Part shown: positions 1 through 8,133 of the stretch, in pieces
Position numbering within the stretch: position 1 is the stretch's first letter
Layout of the letters: the number at the start of each line of letters is the position of its first letter
Origin: Puniceibacterium sediminis
GTDB lineage: Bacteria > Pseudomonadota > Alphaproteobacteria > Rhodobacterales > Rhodobacteraceae
DNA length: 64,000 nt
Direction: 5' to 3'
Assembly (NCBI RefSeq): GCF_900188035.1
Contig: NZ_FZNN01000009.1
Span: 107,372 to 171,371 of the forward strand
Translations under genes and position numbers: made by a program
Notes under the pieces: model-generated
What the model was told of the DNA's origin: nothing
Databases searched by the model: none
The model's input: only the letters and a program-made list of their open reading frames with translations

Positions 1-1573
1 GCCCGGGGATTGCTGCGTCGTTCCCGTCCAGCACCCGCGCGTCCGTGTCTGCAAGCAGACCCCGGCTGGTTCCCAACGGCGTCGGCTCCAGCCGCACGGC
101 ATACAGTGGGCCGTTCCCGATCACGCCCAGACAGGGGTTCGGGCCGTGCGCTGCATCACCGTTTGCCTGCTCGTAGAGCGTTTCGCCGCGATGGAAATCT
201 TCGTCCTGACCGCGTTGTGCGAACCCGGTGAACCGAGTGATTGTGTCGGCCAGCGCCTCTTCGGCCATATCCAGCGCGCGGGCCAGCGCGCGGATGTCGG
301 GTGCCTCGGTCAGGTATCCGTTTTTGATATAGCGCCGCAGATACGGGATGCGCGGGCGGATCAGGCCCAGCCCGTAGCGGCGGATGAAGTCCCGATCGCA
401 GATCATCCAGCAGGGCACAGAGGTCCCGGTCTGATTGGTGCGATACATGCCCCGGACGAATTCGTGGTAGGACACCGCCTCGTTAACAAAACGCTTGCCG
501 GTGCGATCCACCACCAGCGACCCCGGCTTGGCCCGGTCAAGCAGGATGTGGGGCCAGACCGCCAGCGTTCCATCGGCGCGCCGCATGGTCGAACTGGGGA
601 ACCACAGCGCATTGTCCAACCCCGCAGGTCCCAGCACCGCCCCCGCCGCAAGGCCTAGTTCCAGCGTGCGCCCGACGGCTCCGGGCGCGGCGGGCGTGTG
701 TTCGGCCACCGGCACCGGCAATTCCCGCGCCCGCCAACCGGCGCTGGCCGGGAACCCGCCACCGGCCAGAACCACGCCTCGTGATGCTGTTATGGTGTGA
801 TCCGCACCGTCGCGGCGGACATGGACCCCGGCGGCGCGTCCCTGCGCGACGTTTATCGCGGTCGTTTCGGTATCGGTTACGATGCGCACCCCAATATCAA
901 GACAGGCGCGCAGCAACCGCGCGACCAGCGCATTGCCCATTACCAATCGCGTGCCGCGCCGGTGCCGCACCCGGTCCATTGCGTGACGGGCTACCAGACG
1001 TAGCCCCAGCAACGCGCCGGACAGCGAACGGTCGGCGCGCAGCAGTTGCGCGGCCTCGGCGCGGGTGACCATCATGCCGCCCAGGATCATCAGTTCGGGC
1101 AGCGGCGTCCCAAGACGGTCGAACCAGGCCCAAAGGCGGCGACCGTCAAACGGCAGCGGTTCCAGCGGGCGCCATCCTGGCGCGGCGCCGGGTATGTCCT
1201 GCCGGTAATCCGGCGCGCCGGTCAGGGGGCGGAAGGCGATGCCAGCACGGTTTTCAAGATCGGCCTGCATCTGCGGAGCGCTGTCAAGAAAGCGGTCCCG
1301 CATGGCCTGTGGAGCCAGATCGCCGACCAGCGCATCAAGATAGCGCGCGGCCTCTGCGCGATCGTCCATGCGCCCGGCGTCGCGCATGTACCGGTTGTCG
1401 GGTACCCAGACGCTGCCGGACGACCGGGCCGAAGTGCCGCCAATGACAGGCCGATGTTCCAGAACGACGCAGCTCAGCCCGTCCAGCGCCGCCGTAAGGG
1501 CGGCCGTCAAACCGGCAACGCCGCTTCCGAGAACGACAAGATCAACCGTACAGGGAAACGCCCGGTCGGTCAC
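1..1573 (-). CDS. FAD-dependent oxidoreductase, KstD/fumarate-reductase flavoprotein type (3' end outside window)
   Basis: A reading frame of 524 codons runs leftwards off the window without a stop. Near its N terminus is an FAD-binding dinucleotide fold (VVLGSGVAGLTAA), followed by GGTSARSSGSVWVP, the segment that contacts FAD in 3-ketosteroid dehydrogenase and flavocytochrome-c-like dehydrogenases. The last visible part (FYAVRL-like LYAVRLEPTPLGTSRG, then VLDGNDAAIPG) is the typical lead-in to the final FAD-binding stretch, so perhaps 40-60 residues are missing. The start chosen is GTG at 1573, with GGAG nine bases upstream; a longer version from TTG at 1705 is open in frame. Substrate is unknown: family members reduce or oxidise steroids, fumarate or urocanate. 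No neighbour in the window points to a pathway. Confidence 0.85.
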   Translation of the reverse strand, partial: MTDRAFPCTVDLVVLGSGVAGLTAALTAALDGLSCVVLEHRPVIGGTSARSSGSVWVPDNRYMRDAGRMDDRAEAARYLDALVGDLAPQAMRDRFLDSAPQMQADLENRAGIAFRPLTGAPDYRQDIPGAAPGWRPLEPLPFDGRRLWAWFDRLGTPLPELMILGGMMVTRAEAAQLLRADRSLSGALLGLRLVARHAMDRVRHRRGTRLVMGNALVARLLRACLDIGVRIVTDTETTAINVAQGRAAGVHVRRDGADHTITASRGVVLAGGGFPASAGWRARELPVPVAEHTPAAPGAVGRTLELGLAAGAVLGPAGLDNALWFPSSTMRRADGTLAVWPHILLDRAKPGSLVVDRTGKRFVNEAVSYHEFVRGMYRTNQTGTSVPCWMICDRDFIRRYGLGLIRPRIPYLRRYIKNGYLTEAPDIRALARALDMAEEALADTITRFTGFAQRGQDEDFHRGETLYEQANGDAAHGPNPCLGVIGNGPLYAVRLEPTPLGTSRGLLADTDARVLDGNDAAIPG

Positions 1574-2131
1574 CGTAAAGGGCTCCGATGCCGGGGCAGG
1601 TGGCCGACATGGTCCGGGCGCATTGGGTTGGTGGGCATGGGCCTGTTCCTGCAAGTCTGAAAATCGTTCTGTCAGCGAGTGATAGGCGATAGTCGGGCAC
1701 GGCAAGAAACACTAAATTCCGATGGCGCCATAAGGCGATCTTATGTCATGCGGGAGATCGTTCCGGCCGTCGACCTGCATGTTGATATCAATGGGGTCCT
1801 GACCGAACGCGATGGCGAATGGGCTGCCCTCTCGGGGCATTGCTGCGCAACACACTGCCGGGCAATGGGCGGGCCAAAACGCAGCCTGTGGAGCAGGGCG
1901 CACATTGAAACCGACGAGGAAGCACTCGGGGTACGAGCAGGCACCGGGCCGCAGGCATTTCAGCATGTCGTCGTAGGGGGGCGGCGCCCGTTATGGGGTT
2001 TCGTCGCCTTTCTTCCGAAAAAAGCAATGAAAAGCAGGGCACATATGCGGCGGGAGTGGGAACCATGAAGACCATGCAAGGCGAAATTCGAAGGCGTTGA
2101 ATGCATCATGGAACCCGTTCCGCGCATGTGT
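1574..2131. other. Intergenic region, no supported gene
   Basis: About 560 bases between the FAD oxidoreductase and the cytochrome c gene. Several short open frames exist on both strands (the longest about 130 codons), but none has a good ribosome binding site or a recognisable protein pattern. One minus-strand frame (1966 to 1712) ends in TAG nine bases ahead of, and in the same frame as, the earliest possible oxidoreductase start. This could be a decayed 5' extension or chance. Confidence 0.4.
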
Positions 2132-2707
2132 TCAGTCGGCGGGAGATATCTCAAGCTGCACAGAGGCATACCAATCGGCGGCGGCCCGGATTTCCGCGTC
2201 CGTCAGGTCAGCGGCAATGGCAGACATCACTTCGTGCGTGCGTTTTCCGCCGCGAAAGGCCTTGAGTTGAACATCGATATAGATGTTCGTTTCGCCCGCA
2301 AGATTGGGCACGTCCTCGGCCAGTCCGATGCCGTTTTCGCCATGACACGCGACACAGACCTCGGGTGCGCCTGCAGCATCGGCGGTCAGGGTCGCGGTGA
2401 CGGAATGACTGGAAAACCAGGCCGCCAGATCGGCGATCTGCTGATCGGTGAGGGACTTGGCGACAACGGTCATCATCTCGTGTGTGCGGCTGCCGTCGCG
2501 AAAGGCGGTCAGCTGGGACGCAATGTAGGGCGCAGGTTCTCCGCCGATATGCGGCGCGATGGGGATTTTGGCATAGCCGTCGATCCCGTGACAAGTGCGG
2601 CATTGCCCGGCGAGCTTGCGTCCTTCGGCCGGGTCTCCGGCGGTCTGGGCGGTGACGGCCCCGGCGAGAATAATCCCGCCGAGGCTGAAGAGTTTTGTGC
2701 GGATCAT
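2132..2707 (-). CDS. Diheme cytochrome c (cytochrome c4-like), probable electron acceptor of the adjacent dehydrogenase
   Basis: A 191-residue exported protein. Residues 1-20 form a signal peptide ending at VTAQ. Two c-type heme motifs are visible, CRTCH (C36, C39, H40) and CVACH (C118, C121, H122), each followed about 40 residues later by a matching THEMM or THEVM segment that can supply the methionine ligand. This two-domain repeat is the cytochrome c4/c553 plan. The start codon overlaps the stop of the upstream sugar-dehydrogenase-like gene (ATGA), so the two are co-translated. The likely role is to take electrons in the periplasm from that dehydrogenase and pass them to the respiratory chain; the pairing is inferred from gene order. 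Confidence 0.9.
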   Translation of the reverse strand: MIRTKLFSLGGIILAGAVTAQTAGDPAEGRKLAGQCRTCHGIDGYAKIPIAPHIGGEPAPYIASQLTAFRDGSRTHEMMTVVAKSLTDQQIADLAAWFSSHSVTATLTADAAGAPEVCVACHGENGIGLAEDVPNLAGETNIYIDVQLKAFRGGKRTHEVMSAIAADLTDAEIRAAADWYASVQLEISPAD

Positions 2708-3957
2708 TTGTCGTAGCTGATCCGGTAGAGCGCGCCGGTCAGATCGTCCGAGATGAGGATCGACCCGTCCCGCAGGTTGGCGACATCGACAGGGCGGCCA
2801 AGATATTCGCCGTTCTCGTCGATCCAGCCTTCGGCAAAGGGCACCGTCGTGGCATTGCCCTCAGCATCCACAGTGGTCACCATGACCCGTGCGCCGACCG
2901 GCGTGGTACGGTTCCAGGAACCATGCTGGGCTGAAAAGATCGCGCCCTGATACTTTTCCGGGAACGCCTTGCCGGTGTAGAACACCATGCCCAGATCGGC
3001 CGCATGGGCCACGGTCGCCGAGGCCGGCATGGTCACTTCGACCGGTACTTCTTCGCTCTTATATTCGTTGGTGCGGGTGTCACCGCCACCAAACCACGGA
3101 TGGCCAAAGTGCAGACCGACCGATCTCATGTGGTTGATCTCGCCCGGGGGAATGTCGTCGCCCATGCCGTCGACCTGATTGTCGGTGAACCACAGATCAC
3201 CTGTGGCCGGGTCAAAGTCCTGACCGACCGAATTGCGCACCCCGCGTGCAATGACTTCGCGGCCCGTGCCGTCGGTGTTCATGCGAATGATCCCGCCGAT
3301 GCCTACCTCGTCATAAAGTGCCAGCTTGTCCGGCGGTGCCACATTATGCGGCTGACCAAGCGAGACATAGAGCTTGCCGTCCGGACCGATGTCGCAGACC
3401 CGCGCAGTGTGGTTGAAGCTTTCCTCGTCTGTCGGGATCAGCTCGCCCTGGGGGACCACCTGACCGACAGCGACGTCGGGGGATTCGTAAAAGAACTCAG
3501 CAGCCGGAAAGACCAGAACGCGGTTCTGTTCAGCGATATACAGAAATCCATCGGGGCTGAAGCAGACGCCGTTGGGTATGGTGAAGGTCAGCGAAGGCGC
3601 AAAATCCTTGACTTCGTCTGCGATGCGATCCTTGTTGCGGTCGGTCACGGCCCAGACCTTGTCCTTGCGAGTGCCGACAAAGGTCACAACGCCCTGTGGG
3701 CCCACGGCGATGTGGCGGGCGTCGGGGACGATGGCGTAAAGCTCGATCTTGAATCCATCGGGCATCTTGATCCGGTCAAGCGTCTTTTTGATACCGTCGG
3801 CATAGGCACCGGTCTGCTCGATAACAGTGAAATCCTTGACCCCGGTCGACTGCATGCTTTGCAGACGTTCGATGTTGGCTGGCAGATCCGCGCTTTGTGC
3901 CGTGACATAGCCGGTTGTCAGCGCAAGTGCGGCGATAGATGAAAGCAATCTCTTCAT
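2704..3957 (-). CDS. PQQ-type sugar/sorbosone dehydrogenase family protein (periplasmic beta-propeller)
   Basis: A protein of 417 residues with a cleavable signal peptide (MKRLLSSIAALALTTGYVTA). Repeated propeller blades carry the glucose/sorbosone dehydrogenase pattern: NGVCFSPDGFLYIAEQNRV, then LGQPHNV, GIIRMNTDGTG, ARGVRNSVGQDFDPATGDLW and FGHPWFGGGDTR. Members of this family oxidise aldoses or related sugars with pyrroloquinoline quinone in the periplasm. The start at 3957 is set by GGAGGAG eight bases upstream and by the signal peptide; a longer in-frame start at 4059 would bury that peptide. It is followed directly by a diheme cytochrome c, which fits PQQ enzyme-to-cytochrome transfer. 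No PQQ synthesis genes are in the window, and the actual substrate is unknown. Confidence 0.88.
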   Translation of the reverse strand: MKRLLSSIAALALTTGYVTAQSADLPANIERLQSMQSTGVKDFTVIEQTGAYADGIKKTLDRIKMPDGFKIELYAIVPDARHIAVGPQGVVTFVGTRKDKVWAVTDRNKDRIADEVKDFAPSLTFTIPNGVCFSPDGFLYIAEQNRVLVFPAAEFFYESPDVAVGQVVPQGELIPTDEESFNHTARVCDIGPDGKLYVSLGQPHNVAPPDKLALYDEVGIGGIIRMNTDGTGREVIARGVRNSVGQDFDPATGDLWFTDNQVDGMGDDIPPGEINHMRSVGLHFGHPWFGGGDTRTNEYKSEEVPVEVTMPASATVAHAADLGMVFYTGKAFPEKYQGAIFSAQHGSWNRTTPVGARVMVTTVDAEGNATTVPFAEGWIDENGEYLGRPVDVANLRDGSILISDDLTGALYRISYDK

Positions 3958-4474
3958 GGTATTCTCCTCCCAGAGTCCAATTTGCAGAGGTCGCAGCGAA
4001 TGGAACGACCTCTGTTTCATGATCGCGTGGATCCGCAGGTTTCCCCTGCTTTTTCCCAAGCGAGCTGATCGTCTGACCGATTACTTAAACGGTATTGGAA
4101 GTGTCGGTTTTTTCCCGTGCGAGTCAAACAAACTTTTAAAACAAGCAGATCCGCGCATCGATCCGGGCGCTTCTTGATCCGCCACTCTCCTACCTGCAGC
4201 TCACTGTCAAAGTTGCACGGCTTGCGGCCTGCCGGGGTAGCCTGGCAAGGTGGTTAGCCCCCGCCCATGTGTAGTGCCGGTAGGTCCTCATGCGTTCAGT
4301 GGAAATACGCAGGCGCCCTGTTGCAATCTCAGTCAGATCGCTTCGTTGCCGCCCAGCCACTAGGTTGATTTAGGACAACGTCAAGCCGCGCAAAAAATCC
4401 TAAAGTCAGATCATGCCTGCCCAGTCGGAAGTTGAAAACAGGCCCCTTGGCTTAACAAACAGGAGGATTGGTTG
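3958..4474. other. Intergenic region between divergent genes
   Basis: About 517 bases separate the minus-strand dehydrogenase operon from the plus-strand flavodoxin gene. It must hold promoters for both. Apart from a possible FNR/DNR-type half-site pair at 4365-4378, I see no gene, repeat or strong hairpin in it. Confidence 0.5.
4365..4378 (+). promoter_or_regulatory. Possible FNR/CRP-family box
   Basis: The 14-base string TTGATTTAGGACAA resembles the FNR/DNR-type site TTGAT-N4-(A/G)TCAA, with an exact left half and one mismatch from GTCAA in the right half. It lies about 97 bases before the HemG-like gene, a plausible promoter position. Oxygen-linked control of a heme-oxidation gene would make sense, but a one-off degenerate match is weak evidence. 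Confidence 0.3.
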
Positions 4475-5005
4475 GTGAAAGTACTTGTCATTTTTGAGAC
4501 CGTTGAAGGGCAAACACGAAAGATCGCGGAGTTCGTTGAGCAGCAAATCCGGGCCGCTGGCCATGAGGTTCAGATGTTCAACGCAGCAGACAGATTGGGA
4601 CCTCTGTCGTTTGATGGCATCAGCAAGGTTGTGCTGGCGGCCCCTGTGCATGAACGACGCCATCCAGAGGGTTTCGAAGTCCTTGTTTCTGCCAGTCTTG
4701 CTGACTTGAAGGCCCGTCAGACGCTTCTCATTTCGGTTAGCCTGAAGGCGGCGTTTCCCGAAGGCATGGAAGAAGCGCGGGACTACCTGACCGAACTGGA
4801 AATGCGGACAGGGTTTGAGCCCAACAACGAGGTGTTGGTTGCAGGTGCCGTTCGCGCCAGAAGCTACGGCTATTACGAGAGCCAGATCGTACAGAATGTC
4901 GCGCTGGACGGGCGAAAGGTCGAGTTGGTAGACGGCGTGCGGGAGTTCACCGATTGGGACGCGCTGGGCGATGAAATCGGCGCATTTTTGCAAGCTGCCC
5001 CTTAG
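4475..5005 (+). CDS. Flavodoxin-domain protein, HemG-like (protoporphyrinogen oxidase family)
   Basis: A 176-residue flavodoxin-fold protein. The N terminus KVLVIFETVEGQTRKIAE has the FMN phosphate-binding loop form (T/S-x-E-G-x-T). The length and the APVHERRHP, ISVSLKAAFPEG and GAVRARSYGYYES segments match the HemG group, which oxidises protoporphyrinogen IX using FMN and the quinone pool. GTG at 4475 is preferred because AGGAGG lies eight bases upstream; TTG at 4472 is an alternative one codon earlier. Many alphaproteobacteria use HemJ for this step, so this protein could be a second oxidase or a flavodoxin reductase with another partner. It stands alone, with no heme genes beside it. Confidence 0.75.
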   Translation: MKVLVIFETVEGQTRKIAEFVEQQIRAAGHEVQMFNAADRLGPLSFDGISKVVLAAPVHERRHPEGFEVLVSASLADLKARQTLLISVSLKAAFPEGMEEARDYLTELEMRTGFEPNNEVLVAGAVRARSYGYYESQIVQNVALDGRKVELVDGVREFTDWDALGDEIGAFLQAAP

Positions 5006-5246
5006 CGTATCGTGTAGATGCGTGCAGTTCGCCATCGGCCCATTGCGTTAACCCGCGCCCGTTCTGTCATTGCGATCCTGCTTCCCGCAACCGGCCATCC
5101 TTGCCCGGCGCAGCATTTTGGTGTTCCCAAGGTCACAGGGCGGATGTTTCTGGCTTTTATCCATCTCGGCGCTGGCGGGGAGACTGTAAAGCTTCGTGGA
5201 AAAAGTCCCCATTTCGGCTTGGATGAAACTCGGCTAAGGTTCTGCA

Positions 5247-7022
5247 ATGCAGGCTGAACTGACGCAAATTTTTGCCCTACTGGGTACTGTGTTCGCCCTG
5301 CTTGTCTGGGGCCGTATTCGTTACGATCTTGTCGCCTTCGGCGCTTTGATCATCGCGGCCACGCTTGGGCTGGTGCCGACCGAGGAAGTCTTTTCCGGCT
5401 TCGGCCATTCAGCCGTGGCCATCATTGCGCTGGTCCTGATCGTCAGCCGGGGGTTGTCTTCATCCGGTGCCGTCGAGCTTATTGCCTCCAGACTCATCGA
5501 CCCGGATCGGCAAGTTGCGCTGCATATTGCCGTTGTGGCGGCTTTGGCCGCCGGTTTGTCAGCGATCATCAACAATGTCGCGGCCCTGGCGCTTTTGATG
5601 CCGCTTGATCTTGAGGCCGCCAAGAAGGCAAAGCGCGCGGCCGGTCAAACCCTGATGCCGCTTTCTTTTGCGACCATTCTCGGCGGAATGATCACGCTGA
5701 TCGGGACGCCGCCCAACATCGTGATCTCGGAATATCGTCAGGGCGTCCTGGGCGAACCTTTTGGAATGTTCGATTTTGCGCCTGTCGGCTTTGCCGTTGC
5801 TGTCGCCGGGATTGCTTTTGTTTCGCTATTTGGCTGGCGGCTTCTGCCATCCAGAACCTCGCTGCTGGACACGGAAAAAGAGGTCAGCAAGGGCCGCTAC
5901 GTCGCCGAACTGCGTATCGGTGAACACACCGTGGAAGAGGGTATGGTGGTCGAGGATCTTTACGTCAGAGCGAACGAAGTCGATGTCCATATTCTGGGCC
6001 TGATCCGCCGCGGCAAACGGATCCGCGGTCTGGCGCATCGGGAAGAACTGCGTGCAGGTGACTTTCTGGTCGTCGAAGGCGAACCCAAATCCATCGAAGC
6101 CTTCATGGGGCAGGCGGGGCTCGACTTCGTGGGGTCAGAAAAACACGAAGGCGGCGTGGTGGCGCCGGGCCTGACCCTGTCCGAGGCCATTGTGCCCGAA
6201 GGCGCACGGATAGAGGGGCGAACTTCCCGGAGCCTGAACCTTCTGCAGCGCCACTCGGTAACGCTCTTGGGGGTCGCGCGGGGCGGGAAAAGTTTCCAGA
6301 ACCGCGTGCGCCTTCTGCCGATCCGTGCTGGCGATGTCCTGCTGCTTCTTGGAACGCCGGACCGTGTCGCGGCCGCCACAGAATGGCTTGGGGTGCTTTC
6401 GCTTGAAGGACGACAAACCGAAGTCGTGCAGCGTAGCAAAGCAGGCCTGTCCATAGGGGTGTTCATGCTTGCCGTTGCCTTGGCCGTGTTTGGGTTTGTT
6501 CCGCTGTCTGTCGCCCTCGGGGGGGCCGTGATCGCCTATGTCGTGCTGGGCCTTGTCAGTGCGCGCGAGGTCTATGCCTCGGTGGAATGGAAAGTCATTG
6601 TCCTTCTTTCCAGCCTGATCCCTCTGGCTGAGGCGTTTGAGCATTTTGGCGGGGCGGACCTGATCGCCAACCAGATTGTCCACCTGAGCCAAGGCTACCC
6701 TGCGTGGGTTTCCCTGGTCGCGCTGATGGTCGTGACGATGACGCTGTCGGATTTCCTGAACAATGTGGCAACGACGTTGATCGCGGCACCGATCTCAATG
6801 TCGATTGCATCCGCGACCGGAACCAATCCTGACACCTACCTTATGGCGGTTGCAGTGGCTGCTTCATGCGCCTTTCTTACCCCTATCGGACACAAGAACA
6901 ACACTCTCATTCTGGGGCCCGGTGGATACCGGTTTGGTGATTATTGGCGTATGGGTTTGCCACTGGAAGTCATCGTCGTCTGCGTTGCAGTTCCGACAAT
7001 CCTCTTAGTGTGGCCGCTGTAA
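5247..7022 (+). CDS. SLC13/DASS-type anion permease with two TrkA-C domains
   Basis: An integral membrane protein of 591 residues in two hydrophobic halves (about residues 1-200 and 400-591) around a cytoplasmic insert. The halves carry the SLC13 signatures: INNVAALALLMP with LIGTPPNIVIS in the first, and DFLNNVATTLIAAPI with FLTPIGHKNN in the second. These re-entrant loops bind sodium and the anion. The insert (about 205-395) contains two TrkA-C-like ligand domains. Relatives carry sulfate or di- and tricarboxylates; the sulfate-type permeases usually have this insert. It has its own AAGG ribosome binding site and no operon partner, so the substrate is not fixed by context. Confidence 0.9.
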   Translation: MQAELTQIFALLGTVFALLVWGRIRYDLVAFGALIIAATLGLVPTEEVFSGFGHSAVAIIALVLIVSRGLSSSGAVELIASRLIDPDRQVALHIAVVAALAAGLSAIINNVAALALLMPLDLEAAKKAKRAAGQTLMPLSFATILGGMITLIGTPPNIVISEYRQGVLGEPFGMFDFAPVGFAVAVAGIAFVSLFGWRLLPSRTSLLDTEKEVSKGRYVAELRIGEHTVEEGMVVEDLYVRANEVDVHILGLIRRGKRIRGLAHREELRAGDFLVVEGEPKSIEAFMGQAGLDFVGSEKHEGGVVAPGLTLSEAIVPEGARIEGRTSRSLNLLQRHSVTLLGVARGGKSFQNRVRLLPIRAGDVLLLLGTPDRVAAATEWLGVLSLEGRQTEVVQRSKAGLSIGVFMLAVALAVFGFVPLSVALGGAVIAYVVLGLVSAREVYASVEWKVIVLLSSLIPLAEAFEHFGGADLIANQIVHLSQGYPAWVSLVALMVVTMTLSDFLNNVATTLIAAPISMSIASATGTNPDTYLMAVAVAASCAFLTPIGHKNNTLILGPGGYRFGDYWRMGLPLEVIVVCVAVPTILLVWPL

Positions 7023-7205
7023 GTCGTTCCGAAAATAGGGCTGCTGGCACGCAATCGCGGTTTATCAGTAGATCCGACGCTGTGGTGCAGGCTTTGCATT
7101 CGCGGAATTTTTTCCGGCATCAATAAAGAACGCGATGTTGACGACTGCCCCAATAGAATCAGCGCGCTTCTACAAAGCGTGGAATTCTTCGGGGACCGCA
7201 GGTTG

Positions 7206-7745
7206 TTAATCAATAACGCCCGCACCGCTGAACCCGCATTCCTCGGCCATTTTCAAGTAAGAGGCCGTAAATCCGTCCAAATATACGTACATGAATACAT
7301 TTCCCTCGACGACAACATCGAACTGGCCATTTAAACGCATGGCACGCAGGACCCATTGGCTAAGCGGATGGTCAAAGGCGATCTCTGCATTGGCAAATCC
7401 TTCTTCATCGAAAAATCCCGAAACGGCGCCGTCCATGGACTCCTCATTGTCAAAACGGATATAGGCGGCTTGCCCGTCTTGCAGCACGGTCCCGTGCCCA
7501 CGGGGTGCATGCTCGCTGATCAATACGGTCGGAAAGTAATCCGGTGGCCCGGCGTCGCCGTTGCTCATGGAAACCTGCACGCTTGGCGACCCATCGCCGC
7601 CGGTCACTGCGCTGCAGGTGCGCCGCAGATCCTCGCCGGTGTCCACCTCTTGCACGTCTACGCGCCAGGAGCCGTATTCCCAATACCCATCAGCCCAAGC
7701 CGGTCCTGCAATCAAGGCAAACAGGCTACCAATAATTAGCTTCAA
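7206..7745 (-). CDS. Small secreted protein of unknown function (IalB-like appearance)
   Basis: A predicted exported protein of 179 residues. TTG at 7745 is preferred as start because GGAGG lies seven bases upstream and it gives a clean signal peptide, KLIIGSLFALIAGPAWA. Upstream in-frame starts would add about 21 residues ahead of that peptide. The mature part begins DGYWEYGSWRVDV and has two cysteines (CSAV near the N terminus, EECGF near the end) that could form a disulfide, with alternating beta segments between them. The W-x-V opening and beta content recall invasion-associated locus B (IalB) proteins, but I do not claim membership. Single gene between two divergent or convergent neighbours. 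Confidence 0.7.
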   Translation of the reverse strand: MKLIIGSLFALIAGPAWADGYWEYGSWRVDVQEVDTGEDLRRTCSAVTGGDGSPSVQVSMSNGDAGPPDYFPTVLISEHAPRGHGTVLQDGQAAYIRFDNEESMDGAVSGFFDEEGFANAEIAFDHPLSQWVLRAMRLNGQFDVVVEGNVFMYVYLDGFTASYLKMAEECGFSGAGVID

Positions 7746-8133
7746 ACGAAGTCCTCCACATACAAGACATGTAGAGCCTGACAGTGACTCATTGACATAA
7801 CCTTGCAAAGTATCGGGTTTTTCCGCGCCCTCGGTGGTTTTCCAATCTGCAGGCTTTGTGACTGATGCGGAGGAAGGTCATCGCCTGTTTTGGAGGTGGT
7901 TTTGTAGGGAATTTGATAGCGACCGGAGCTTTTAGGTCCGGCGTCAAGGTTCTGACCTGAAGTCACTCAAGGCCCACGCCAATCAGGGTGTGACCGTCCT
8001 CCTGCGGTGAGAAAAATCTACTTCAGGAGTGGTTGACAGTTTTACTTGGTTATGTGATCGCTCATCTCGGGTGCACGTGAAACAGTCTGTGAAACTGCCC
8101 GTCTGAACAGAATGTCATTTCAGGGATCGTATC
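7746..8133. other. Intergenic region upstream of TonB receptor
   Basis: Almost 390 bases with divergent promoters for the secreted protein and the TonB receptor. A TTGACA at 8033-8038 could be a -35 element for the receptor, although I cannot place a convincing -10 at normal spacing. No gene or clear iron-regulator box is visible. Confidence 0.4.

Noticed and set aside
1679..2075. Several 60-130 codon frames on both strands
   Set aside because: They overlap each other in different phases, lack ribosome binding sites and read as random GC-rich translation.
4406..5035. A 209-codon minus-strand open frame
   Set aside because: It is antisense to the flavodoxin gene. The plus-strand frame has the FMN-binding loop and an AGGAGG site, while this one has neither.
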